Shown here piece after piece: positions 8,587 through 15,601 of a stretch of 64,000 bases of DNA. Below the pieces are notes generated by a model, which had not been told where the DNA came from, searched no databases, and was given only the letters and a program-made list of their open reading frames with translations. The DNA comes from SIG437 sp045576235 (GTDB lineage: Bacteria > Bacillota > Clostridia > UBA1381 > UBA9506), in contig JAZNGA010000007.1 in assembly GCA_045576235.1 (NCBI GenBank), positions 42,043 through 106,042 of the forward strand, in the 5' to 3' direction. Position numbers and translations under genes: made by a program. Every line of letters starts with the position of its first letter. Position 1 is the stretch's first letter.

Positions 8587-9318
8587 TTACTGAATGAGCT
8601 TTGTTATTTCTTTTTTCAGCCGGGAAATTATTCTTTTTTCAAGTCTTGAGATATATGATTGTGAAATCCCCAGCATATCTGCAACTTCTTTTTGCGTTTT
8701 TTCTGTGCCCGAATTTAAACCGAAGCGCAGTTTAATTATTTTTCTTTCCCTTGCGGACAGTCTTTCGATAGCCTCGTGTAAGAGTTTTTTATCAATCTCA
8801 TCTTCAATATCCTTGCTTATTTCATCAGAATCTGTTCCAAGCACATCTGACAAGAGAAGCTCGTTGCCATCCCAATCTGTGTTGAGTGGCTCATCTATTG
8901 AAATCTCTGCTTTAACATTATGAGTTTTTCGGAGGAACATAAGGATTTCGTTTTCGATGCATCTTGACGCATATGTCGCCAGCTTGATGTTTTTATCTGT
9001 GTTAAATGTGTTGACTGCCTTTATAAGACCGATTGCGCCTATGGAAACTAAATCTTCAATGTTTATTTGAGTGTTTTCAAATCTGCGTGCCACATAGACA
9101 ACGAGTCTTAAGTTGCGCTCTATGAGAGTTTTTCTTGCATCGCAATTTTCCTCGCTCAGTTTTTCAAGCAAAGCATGCTCTTCATCTGGTGAAAGCGGCT
9201 CGGGAAGGATGTCGCTTCCGCCTATGTAGAAGACTTCATCACACTGCATAAAAAGGCATTTGAGGCGTGTGAAGTTAATTTTAAAAAGGGTAAAGAGATC
9301 ATAAATCCAAGGGTTCAA
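8587..9318 (-). CDS. sigE: Sporulation sigma factor SigE (pro-sigma-E)
   Basis: Sigma-E directs early mother-cell transcription during sporulation. The 243-residue protein has a hydrophobic N-terminal pro-sequence ending near D-E-V-F-Y-I-G-G, then region 2 (N-I-E-D-L-V-S-I-G-A-I-G-L-I-K-A), region 3 and region 4 (Q-S-Y-I-S-R-L-E-K-R), closely matching the Bacillus subtilis protein. The pro-sequence is removed by SpoIIGA, encoded immediately upstream. The start is TTG, two nt after the spoIIGA stop, with GAAAGGA located in the end of spoIIGA, so the two are translationally coupled. Assignment as SigE and not SigK or SigG rests on the spoIIGA partner and the D-W-D-G-N-E-L motif. Confidence 0.95.
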   Translation of the reverse strand: MNPWIYDLFTLFKINFTRLKCLFMQCDEVFYIGGSDILPEPLSPDEEHALLEKLSEENCDARKTLIERNLRLVVYVARRFENTQINIEDLVSIGAIGLIKAVNTFNTDKNIKLATYASRCIENEILMFLRKTHNVKAEISIDEPLNTDWDGNELLLSDVLGTDSDEISKDIEDEIDKKLLHEAIERLSARERKIIKLRFGLNSGTEKTQKEVADMLGISQSYISRLEKRIISRLKKEITKLIQ

Positions 9319-9319
9319 A

Positions 9320-10132
9320 TTAAGTCATCCTTTCGTCAAAGTTATAAGGGAGGAGGGCATCAAAGCCCTCACCAAAGGTTGTTTCACATATGGCGATGTA
9401 AATGTCGGTTTTTTTGTTGTTAATTAATGTTTTGTCAGGCAAAAAGGCAAGCAGCTCTCCGTTTCCCGAGAGACTTTTATATCTGACGGGAACTTCTGTT
9501 TTATGTTCCTTGAGTTCATCACAGACACCTTTTCTTACAATCATAACAGGAAAACAGCTTTTCGGTTCACTAAGAAAATTGCCGGTGTCAAGCAGCGCCT
9601 TGAAGCTCACTTTTTTGTTTTGGGAAAAAACGGTTACATCATATGTGCCTTCCGAAGTCCTTCTGAATCTGTTGGAAACAAAAGAAAAAATTGTCATGAA
9701 AAGATAACATATTGCACATACAAAAATGAGCTTATAAACAGGTAAATTAACATAGAAAGTTCCGCCTGAAAAAGCTGTGCCCAGTTTAGTTCCGAGGCTT
9801 GTGTGATATAAAACAGAAAAAGCAATGCCGCCCGAACTGAATGAAACTACAAGAAAAACTATCACATATTTCAAAAATGTATGAAGTGCAGTTGGTTTGA
9901 AGGCCATAAAAACCATAAATGAGGCTACCGTAACTTTCAAAAAGGCTTCCGCCAAGGGAGAAAATGGCACGAAAAAAGAAAACACGCCATATCCTGCACC
10001 TATAGTTGCAGATATAATAAGTCTTAGCTTCTGTGGTTTTCTTTTGACTATTTTTAAACTTATGTATAAAAGCGCATAATCCATAAGCAGATTAATTAAA
10101 AATAAAACATCTGCATAAACTTTTATCTCCAT
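9320..10132 (-). CDS. spoIIGA: Sporulation sigma-E processing peptidase SpoIIGA
   Basis: SpoIIGA is a membrane aspartic protease that removes the pro-sequence of sigma-E after septation, in response to SpoIIR from the forespore. The 270-residue protein has about five N-terminal membrane segments (residues 5-150) and a C-terminal protease domain containing A-L-L-D-T-G-N, the catalytic aspartate motif. The ending L-L-P-Y-N is typical. ATG 10132 is favoured because AGAGGTGG lies 5 nt before it; the GTGs upstream are part of that site. It forms a two-gene operon with sigE, in the standard order. Its promoter region holds a Spo0A box. Confidence 0.93.
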   Translation of the reverse strand: MEIKVYADVLFLINLLMDYALLYISLKIVKRKPQKLRLIISATIGAGYGVFSFFVPFSPLAEAFLKVTVASFMVFMAFKPTALHTFLKYVIVFLVVSFSSGGIAFSVLYHTSLGTKLGTAFSGGTFYVNLPVYKLIFVCAICYLFMTIFSFVSNRFRRTSEGTYDVTVFSQNKKVSFKALLDTGNFLSEPKSCFPVMIVRKGVCDELKEHKTEVPVRYKSLSGNGELLAFLPDKTLINNKKTDIYIAICETTFGEGFDALLPYNFDERMT

Positions 10133-10178
10133 GCGCACCACCTCTTATGGAAAAATAAGGAAATTTGTTCCTGATGAA

Positions 10179-10225
10179 ATTATACATCAAATGCGCTGAA
10201 AAAAATGTCGTTAACAGTTGTCGAA
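10179..10225 (-). promoter_or_regulatory. spoIIGA promoter region with Spo0A box
   Basis: On the minus strand TATAAT lies at 10184-10179, about 47 bp before the spoIIGA start. A perfect 0A box, TTGTCGAA on the plus strand (TTCGACAA on the transcribed orientation), lies at 10218-10225, roughly 46-53 bp upstream of the expected transcription start. No good -35 is found at 17 bp. This matches the known design of spoIIG in Bacillus, where Spo0A~P activates a sigma-A promoter without a well-placed -35. The box falls in the loop of the spoVG terminator. Confidence 0.65.
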
Positions 10226-10248
10226 TCGCCAAAAGTTAACGACATTTT
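10199..10248 (-). terminator. Terminator of spoVG, with Spo0A box in the loop
   Basis: GTTAACGACATTTT (10235-10248) pairs perfectly with AAAATGTCGTTAAC (10202-10215), a 14-bp stem with a 19-nt loop. Read on the minus strand it ends in seven Ts, and it lies 38 bp past the spoVG stop. Confidence 0.8.
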
Positions 10249-10285
10249 CCTTGTTTTTATGATAGGTGCCGTGTCAAAAGCAATC

Positions 10286-10570
10286 TTATTCCGCAAGGGC
10301 TTCTTCAGTTTCTTCTGCAAGAGCAGCGTGGTATTGTTTTAAAATTGCTTTTTCCATAATATCGCGCATTTCAGGAACGATAGGATGGGCAATATCTTTA
10401 TATTCTCCTTCAGGTGTTTTTCTGCTTGGCATTGCAATAAAAAGCTTTTCGCCGCCTGAGATAACCTTAATGTCGTGGATGACAAAGCAGTTATCAAAAG
10501 TTACGGACACAACGGCTTTCATTTTTGAGTCTAAATTAATTTTTCTGATTCTGATATCTGTAATATCCAT
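10286..10570 (-). CDS. spoVG: Septation regulator / RNA-binding protein SpoVG
   Basis: SpoVG is a small, conserved nucleic-acid-binding regulator affecting asymmetric septation, and in other Firmicutes also capsule and virulence gene expression. The 94-residue sequence contains the family core A-M-P-S-R-K-T-P-E-G-E-Y and D-I-A-H-P-I. Its start is ATG with a GGGAG site upstream (in GGGAGAAG). In Clostridia spoVG commonly lies close to murC, as here where they are divergent. It has its own promoter and terminator, so it appears monocistronic. The acidic alanine/glutamate tail is usual for the family. Confidence 0.95.
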   Translation of the reverse strand: MDITDIRIRKINLDSKMKAVVSVTFDNCFVIHDIKVISGGEKLFIAMPSRKTPEGEYKDIAHPIVPEMRDIMEKAILKQYHAALAEETEEALAE

Positions 10571-10617
10571 ATGTCTTCTCCCTGTTAAATTTTAATGATG
10601 ATATTATTTTAAAAAAA

Positions 10618-10647
10618 ATTATAGAAAATATACCTTTTATTTGTAAA
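10618..10647 (-). promoter_or_regulatory. Sigma-A-like promoter of spoVG
   Basis: Minus strand: -35 TTTACA (10647-10642), 18-bp spacer, -10 TATAAT (10623-10618). It looks like sigma-A; I could not find a convincing sigma-H motif of the kind used by Bacillus spoVG. Confidence 0.6.
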
Positions 10648-10701
10648 AAGGTCTTTTATTTTTTTTTATGTTGTAATATAATAATGAAAGAGGTGACTGA
10701 T

Positions 10702-12087
10702 ATGAACAATTTTGATTTGAGTTCAATAGATTCAAAAAAACCAATATATTTTATCGGCATTGGCGGAATCAGCATGAGTGCGCTTGCTGTCATCCTTCAT
10801 TCTGACGGGTTTTGCGTGAGAGGTTCGGATTTCAAAGAGAGTGACATTACATTTTCCTTAGAGAAAAAAGGAATTGAGGTTTTAATAGGTCACAAGTCCG
10901 AAAATGTGGGAGAGCCATCGCTTGTTGTTTACACGGCGGCAATAAAGGAGGATAATCCCGAACTGATAAAAGCAAGGTCGCTCGGAGCTCCCGTGATTGA
11001 ACGCGCTGTTTTGCTGGGAGCCATAATGAAAAGATATAAAAATGCAATCGCAGTTTCAGGCACCCATGGAAAAACAACGACGACATCAATGGTAGCAGAG
11101 GTGCTCTTCGCGGCAAAGCTTGACCCGACTGTTTTAGTTGGCGGAATGCTGCCGAGCATTGGAGGGAACCTCTATGATGGCGGCAAGGAATATATGGTCA
11201 CGGAGGCTTGTGAATATTGCGGAAGCTTTTTAAAGTTCTGTCCCACGGTTTCAATTATTTTAAATGTTGAGGAAGACCATCTTGACTATTTTAAAGATAT
11301 AGACGATATAGTAAACTGTTTTTCAGAGTTTGTGGAGTTGACTCCAAAAAACGGAGCAGTCATTGTAAATTTTGACGATGAAGACGCTGTTAAAACAGTC
11401 GGAAAAACATCAAAAAAAGTCATAAGCTTTGGTGTTATAAACAAAAAGGCTGATTATGTTGCAGAAAACATAACATATTCAAATGAGGGCTGCGGAAATT
11501 TTGATGTTCTCTGCAAGGGTGAAAAGTTGATGGAGATTTCACTTTCAGTTCCCGGAGAACACAACATAAAAAATGCACTGTCGGTGGTGGCGATGGCGGA
11601 TTTCTTGGGAATAGAAAAGGAAGCAGTTAAAAAAGGATTAAGTGCTTTTCGCGGAACAGGAAGACGCTTTGAAAGAAAGGGCGAGAAAAATGGCGTTAAG
11701 CTCATTGACGACTACGCCCATCACCCAACGGAAATAAAGGCAACGCTTTCTTCGGCGCGAAATCTTGGAGGCAGAATTTTCTGCATTTTTCAGCCACACA
11801 CATACACAAGGTCATTTAAGCTGAAGGATGAATTTGCAGTCAGTTTTTATGATTGTCATGAAGTTATTTTTGCTGACATCTATGCAGCAAGAGAAAAAGA
11901 CACAGGTCTTATTTCATCGAAAGACCTGGCAGACGCTGTAAATGAAGTGAGCAAAAATGCAAAATATGTTGGAGACTTTGAGTCAATTAAAAAATATGTT
12001 ATGGAAAACGCTATGCCGGGAGATGTGATAATCACAATGGGTGCAGGAGACATATATAAAGTAGGAGATATGATAATTAAGGAATAA
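10702..12087 (+). CDS. murC: UDP-N-acetylmuramate--L-alanine ligase
   Basis: MurC adds L-alanine to UDP-MurNAc with ATP, the first peptide step of peptidoglycan synthesis in the cytosol (EC 6.3.2.8). The 461-residue length is standard. Visible motifs are the N-terminal Rossmann G-I-G-G-I-S-M, the ATP P-loop S-G-T-H-G-K-T-T-T-T and D-D-Y-A-H-H-P-T-E-I of the C-terminal domain. I selected ATG 10702, which has AGAGGTGA 5 nt upstream, over an in-frame ATG at 10684 that precedes the site. A TATAAT at 10677-10682 is a likely -10. It stands alone, divergent from spoVG. Confidence 0.96.
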   Translation: MNNFDLSSIDSKKPIYFIGIGGISMSALAVILHSDGFCVRGSDFKESDITFSLEKKGIEVLIGHKSENVGEPSLVVYTAAIKEDNPELIKARSLGAPVIERAVLLGAIMKRYKNAIAVSGTHGKTTTTSMVAEVLFAAKLDPTVLVGGMLPSIGGNLYDGGKEYMVTEACEYCGSFLKFCPTVSIILNVEEDHLDYFKDIDDIVNCFSEFVELTPKNGAVIVNFDDEDAVKTVGKTSKKVISFGVINKKADYVAENITYSNEGCGNFDVLCKGEKLMEISLSVPGEHNIKNALSVVAMADFLGIEKEAVKKGLSAFRGTGRRFERKGEKNGVKLIDDYAHHPTEIKATLSSARNLGGRIFCIFQPHTYTRSFKLKDEFAVSFYDCHEVIFADIYAAREKDTGLISSKDLADAVNEVSKNAKYVGDFESIKKYVMENAMPGDVIITMGAGDIYKVGDMIIKE

Positions 12088-12144
12088 AAGATTGGGGCTA
12101 TGCTCCGCTTTGGCAGGAAAGCATACACAGGTTTTGTCTCTTGC

Positions 12145-12172
12145 TTGACTTTTTTGCTCTCGCTGTTAAAAT
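12145..12172 (+). promoter_or_regulatory. Promoter of the frameshifted AraC gene
   Basis: TTGACT (12145-12150), 16-bp spacer, TAAAAT (12167-12172), only about 18 bp before the ATG at 12190. One mismatch in each hexamer. Confidence 0.5.
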
Positions 12173-12189
12173 GTGTTACAGGTGATGAT

Positions 12190-13027
12190 ATGTTTGATGT
12201 TGAGAAGGATAAACTTTTTTTCCGCGACGAGAAATTTCCTGTTATATTGCATATGGGAAAAAGTATTGACGGGATTTATAGTCGTTTCCACGAGGAAATT
12301 GAAATCAAGCTTGTGAAATCAGGTCGTCTAACTGCTATGGTTGATGCAAAACCTATCACGGCAGAAGAAGGGGAGATAATTTTTATCAACCCATATGAAA
12401 TTCATTCAAACCTTTATGTTAACGGGGAGGAGGGCATTTATGACCTGCTTATACTTGACATTGATTTTTTTGAAAAGGCAGGAATAAGCGGAATTGACCT
12501 CAGGAAGCTTTTTTCAGAGAAAAAGATGAGGTTTAATAATCTTATAAAAAATCAAAAAGCATCTGATGTGTTGCGTCGACTTGCGGAATGCTCTGCATTT
12601 GAGGCTGACTGCGAGAAACTCTATTTTGCTCGAATTTTTTGCTTTGCTAATTCAATCTGAAACATCAACTGTTGAGGTTGTAAATCAATATGAAAGTGTG
12701 AGATTTTTCCGCTCCATTGAGCCCGCTGTTATGAAAATCCGCGATGAATACTTTAATAAGTTATCAGGAGAAGAGCTTGCGAAAATGTGCGGAATGAGCA
12801 GATATCATTTTTGCCGTGTGTTTAAGCGCGTTATGGGAGCAACTCCCGTGCAGTATCAGACACAATATCGTCTTCATGTTGCCGATGTTTTATTGCAAAA
12901 TCATGATTTGAGTATTTCGGAAATCGCGGCGCAGATTGGCTTTGAAGACGAGGCGTATTTTAGTCGTTGCTATAAAAAACTCAGGGGAATTCCCCCTAAA
13001 AAAGGAAGAAATAAGGATCTCAAATAA
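12190..13027 (+). pseudogene. AraC-family transcriptional regulator interrupted by a +1 frameshift
   Basis: Two overlapping frames encode the two halves of one regulator. The first (from ATG 12190, site AGGTGA) gives a cupin-like ligand domain and stops at 12660. The second frame continues with a double HTH of AraC type (S-R-Y-H-F-C-R-V-F-K and D-E-A-Y-F-S-R-C-Y-K-K) and ends at 13027. Removing one T from the TTTT run at 12624-12627 joins the frames as L-Y-L-L-E-F-F and gives about 278 residues, the normal length. So it is either a real mutation or a homopolymer sequencing error. It is the natural local regulator for the sugar-type genes that follow. Confidence 0.8.
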
Positions 13028-13061
13028 AAGTCAGTTTTGTGTGCTGGCTTTTATTTTTTTT
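13022..13061 (+). terminator. Terminator after the AraC pseudogene
   Basis: AAATAAAAGTCAG (13022-13034) pairs with CTGGCTTTTATTT (13044-13056; one G-T pair), followed by a T-run. The stop codon is inside the stem. A lone TATAAT-like element further on (about 13170) may start the next gene. Confidence 0.75.
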
Positions 13062-13202
13062 GTCATATTGTAGCACATATGACCTTAAAAGAAAGATTTA
13101 TCTTAATTAAAGAGCAAAAATGTCCAGACATACAGCAATTATGTGCATGGATTTGTAGGGTTAGCAATGATATAATATTAAAAAGTAAAGGAGATGTGCA
13201 TT

Positions 13203-14567
13203 ATGAAAGCGTTGATTATTGGCGGCGGGGTTGCCGCAGAAATACATTGTAAGGTTCTGACCGGTTTAAATGTGAAAATTGAAGCGGTTTTCGACATAAA
13301 ACCGGATAGCGCAAAGGAGCTGGCAGAAAAATTTGGCGCTGTTGCTTATGATGATCTTGATGCCGCTTTGAAGACGGACATTGACTTTGCCGTCATCTGC
13401 ACGCCAAATGGCACTCATCCAAAACTTTTAATTCAGGTTATGAAGGCGGGAAAGAATGTCGTTGTCGAAAAACCTTTTGGTCTGACCGTGAAGGAATGTG
13501 ATGAGGTTCTGGATGTTTTGAAGGAGACGAAGGTTATCTGTGCGCCTATTTCACAACTAAGGTTTTTCCCTGTTTTTTGTAATATTGATGAAAACCTCAG
13601 CATGGATGTTGATGACATTGAAAGATGCATCAGTCCCCGAACGAAGGCAATTATGGCAGTCCATTATTGCTCCTATCCCTGCAATATGGACAGAATTATG
13701 GAAATTGCAAACAAACATAATCTGATTGTCATTGAAGATGTGTCTCATGCTCAGGGCGGAAGATATAAAGGCAAAAGGCTTGGAACTTTCGGGGACATTG
13801 CCGCAATGTCTATGATGTCATCAAAATCATTTGCCGTTGGTGAATGTGGAATGCTTATCACTGACAACATAAAATATTATCAGCGAGCGATGGCGTATGG
13901 TCACTATGAGAGAAATAATGAAAATTTCATTCAGGACAATGAAGAATTAGAGCCATTTTTCGGGCTGCCTCTTGGCGGAGTAAAGGCCAGACTCAATCAG
14001 GTCTCTGCAGCAATAGGAAGAGTTCAGCTTAAATATTATGATGAAAGAATTGAAGAGATAGATAAGGCAATGAATTATCTATGGGATTTGATTGAAGAAA
14101 TTCCCGGCATTCGAGCAATTCGCCCTGAAAAGGGGAGCGGCTCAACAAATGCAGGCTGGTATGCAAATAAGGGAATATATGACCCTGCAGCATTCCATGG
14201 TCTTTCAGCAAAAAAATTCTGTGAAGCAGTGAGAGCTGAAATGGGAGACAATGGACATACTTATGCAGGAGGAAACTTCTGCCTGCACACACACAATCTT
14301 TTTAAAAAGCTTGATTTCAGAAATGCAGGGAAAGCATCAACAATTGAATATATGGATGCAATAGAATATTATGGTGCTGTAAATTGCGACAAATCCGTTG
14401 GGGACAATTGCATTTCAGGTCCATGGATCAAAAAATATAATAAAGAATTGATTGAAAACATTGCCGCTTGCTTCAAGAAGGTTGCCGACAACCATATGCA
14501 GCTTATTGAGGCATTTAAAGATGACGAGTCCAAAGTGAATGGGCGTTGGTATGGCTTAGTGGACTAA
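13203..14567 (+). CDS. Chimeric protein: Gfo/Idh/MocA NAD-binding domain joined to a DegT/StrS-type aminotransferase lacking its N-terminus
   Basis: Residues 1-122 are a Gfo/Idh/MocA oxidoreductase N-domain: G-G-G-V-A-A-E nucleotide loop, C-T-P-N-G-T-H-P, and the E-K-P-F catalytic-lysine motif. It stops where the C-terminal substrate domain should begin (Q-L-R-F-F-P). From residue 123 the sequence is a DegT/DnrJ/EryC1 aminotransferase: P-R-T-K-A-I-M-A-V-H, I-E-D-V-S-H-A-Q-G and S-S-K-S-F-A-V-G-E-C-G with the PLP lysine at residue 208, to a normal C-terminus. The first 90-100 residues of that family are missing. The 454-residue frame is intact, with AAAGGAG before ATG 13203. It most likely arose by an in-frame deletion joining two neighbouring genes; function is doubtful. 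Confidence 0.85.
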   Translation: MKALIIGGGVAAEIHCKVLTGLNVKIEAVFDIKPDSAKELAEKFGAVAYDDLDAALKTDIDFAVICTPNGTHPKLLIQVMKAGKNVVVEKPFGLTVKECDEVLDVLKETKVICAPISQLRFFPVFCNIDENLSMDVDDIERCISPRTKAIMAVHYCSYPCNMDRIMEIANKHNLIVIEDVSHAQGGRYKGKRLGTFGDIAAMSMMSSKSFAVGECGMLITDNIKYYQRAMAYGHYERNNENFIQDNEELEPFFGLPLGGVKARLNQVSAAIGRVQLKYYDERIEEIDKAMNYLWDLIEEIPGIRAIRPEKGSGSTNAGWYANKGIYDPAAFHGLSAKKFCEAVRAEMGDNGHTYAGGNFCLHTHNLFKKLDFRNAGKASTIEYMDAIEYYGAVNCDKSVGDNCISGPWIKKYNKELIENIAACFKKVADNHMQLIEAFKDDESKVNGRWYGLVD

Positions 14568-14653
14568 TATTATATATAGTGAAAACATTTGATTTTTTCT
14601 TAAAATAGGTGTATAATTACTATAACAAAGATTTGACAAGAGGAGAAGAAAAT

Positions 14654-15526
14654 ATGTTTAAAATTGATGCCCACAACCATCCGGATTTTCACGGATATAA
14701 CCATGAAAAAATATTAGCCAATATGGAACAGAATGGAATTAATAAGACTATTTTGCTTCCCTGGGAAAACCCGTGGGATGAAAACAGTTTGCGAAATAAA
14801 AGCGTTTGTCCAAGCCCTTTATGTGAGGATGTTCCCGTTTCCTTTGACAGGTGTTTGAATTACTATGAAAAATCGCCCGAAAAATTTATCCTTGGATATT
14901 GTCCTGACCCGAGAAAACCTGATGCTCTCTTTAAAATGAAGTCGGCAGTGGACACATATGGCGTTAAAGTTTGCGGAGAGGTTAAGTTCAGAATGATGTA
15001 TGATAATCCTGATGCTATTGACCTTTTTCGTTTTTGTGGGGAACAGGGAGTGCCTGTTGTTTTGCATATAGATAATGCAACTGCTCACATGGCGCCACCG
15101 TTTGCTAATCGCAGGCACTATTGGTATGGTGGCGATATCTTCACTCTTGAAAGAGTGCTCGAGCTTTGTCCCGAAACAAACTTCTTAGGACATGCTCCGG
15201 GATTTTGGGGATGCATTTCCGGTGATGATGAATGGAAGACTGTGGCTTATCCAGAAGGCCCCGTTGTTCCCGGCGGTCATGTCGAGAGACTTCTTGAAAA
15301 ATTTGAAAACCTTTATTGTGATTGCTCTGCGGGGTCAGCCTGCATAGCTTTAGGGCGCGATAAGGAATATACGAAGAAGCTTTTTGAGACATATCCCGAC
15401 AGATTTGTCTTTGCCCGTGATGAATTCAGCTCTAAACTTGATGAACTCATTGATAGCCTCAAGCTTTCAGACGAAATTCTTCAAGGCTTTTATCATGGAA
15501 ACATTGAAAAACTTATGGGAATGTAA
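14654..15526 (+). CDS. Amidohydrolase-family protein (amidohydrolase_2 type)
   Basis: A 290-residue TIM-barrel hydrolase. The N-terminal D-A-H-N-H-P carries the H-x-H metal motif; V-V-L-H-I, F-L-G-H-A-P-G and a late A-R-D-E supply the other expected metal and catalytic positions. Such enzymes hydrolyse or decarboxylate cyclic or carboxylated substrates; the substrate here is unknown. ATG 14654 follows GAGGAG; the frame is open upstream to 14609 without a ribosome site. It lies about 85 bp after the dehydrogenase/aminotransferase chimera and probably belongs to the same catabolic locus, controlled by the broken AraC regulator. A very strong terminator follows directly. Confidence 0.8.
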   Translation: MFKIDAHNHPDFHGYNHEKILANMEQNGINKTILLPWENPWDENSLRNKSVCPSPLCEDVPVSFDRCLNYYEKSPEKFILGYCPDPRKPDALFKMKSAVDTYGVKVCGEVKFRMMYDNPDAIDLFRFCGEQGVPVVLHIDNATAHMAPPFANRRHYWYGGDIFTLERVLELCPETNFLGHAPGFWGCISGDDEWKTVAYPEGPVVPGGHVERLLEKFENLYCDCSAGSACIALGRDKEYTKKLFETYPDRFVFARDEFSSKLDELIDSLKLSDEILQGFYHGNIEKLMGM

Positions 15527-15533
15527 AAAATTA

Positions 15534-15575
15534 GGCTGTAGCAAAATAAACTCATTTTGCTACAGCCCTTTTTTT
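15534..15575 (+). terminator. Terminator, copy A of the GCTGTAGCAAAAT repeat
   Basis: GGCTGTAGCAAAAT (15534-15547) pairs perfectly with ATTTTGCTACAGCC (15554-15567) around a 6-nt loop, then C and T7. The stem sequence recurs at 41936, 46036 and 63841. Confidence 0.9.
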
Positions 15576-15601
15576 GTTTCATTAGATATGTTTTTTTAGG
15601 C

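Noticed and set aside
10618..10647. Sigma-H promoter for spoVG
   Set aside because: The AGGA..GAAT pattern was looked for because Bacillus spoVG has it, but only a sigma-A-like promoter fits.
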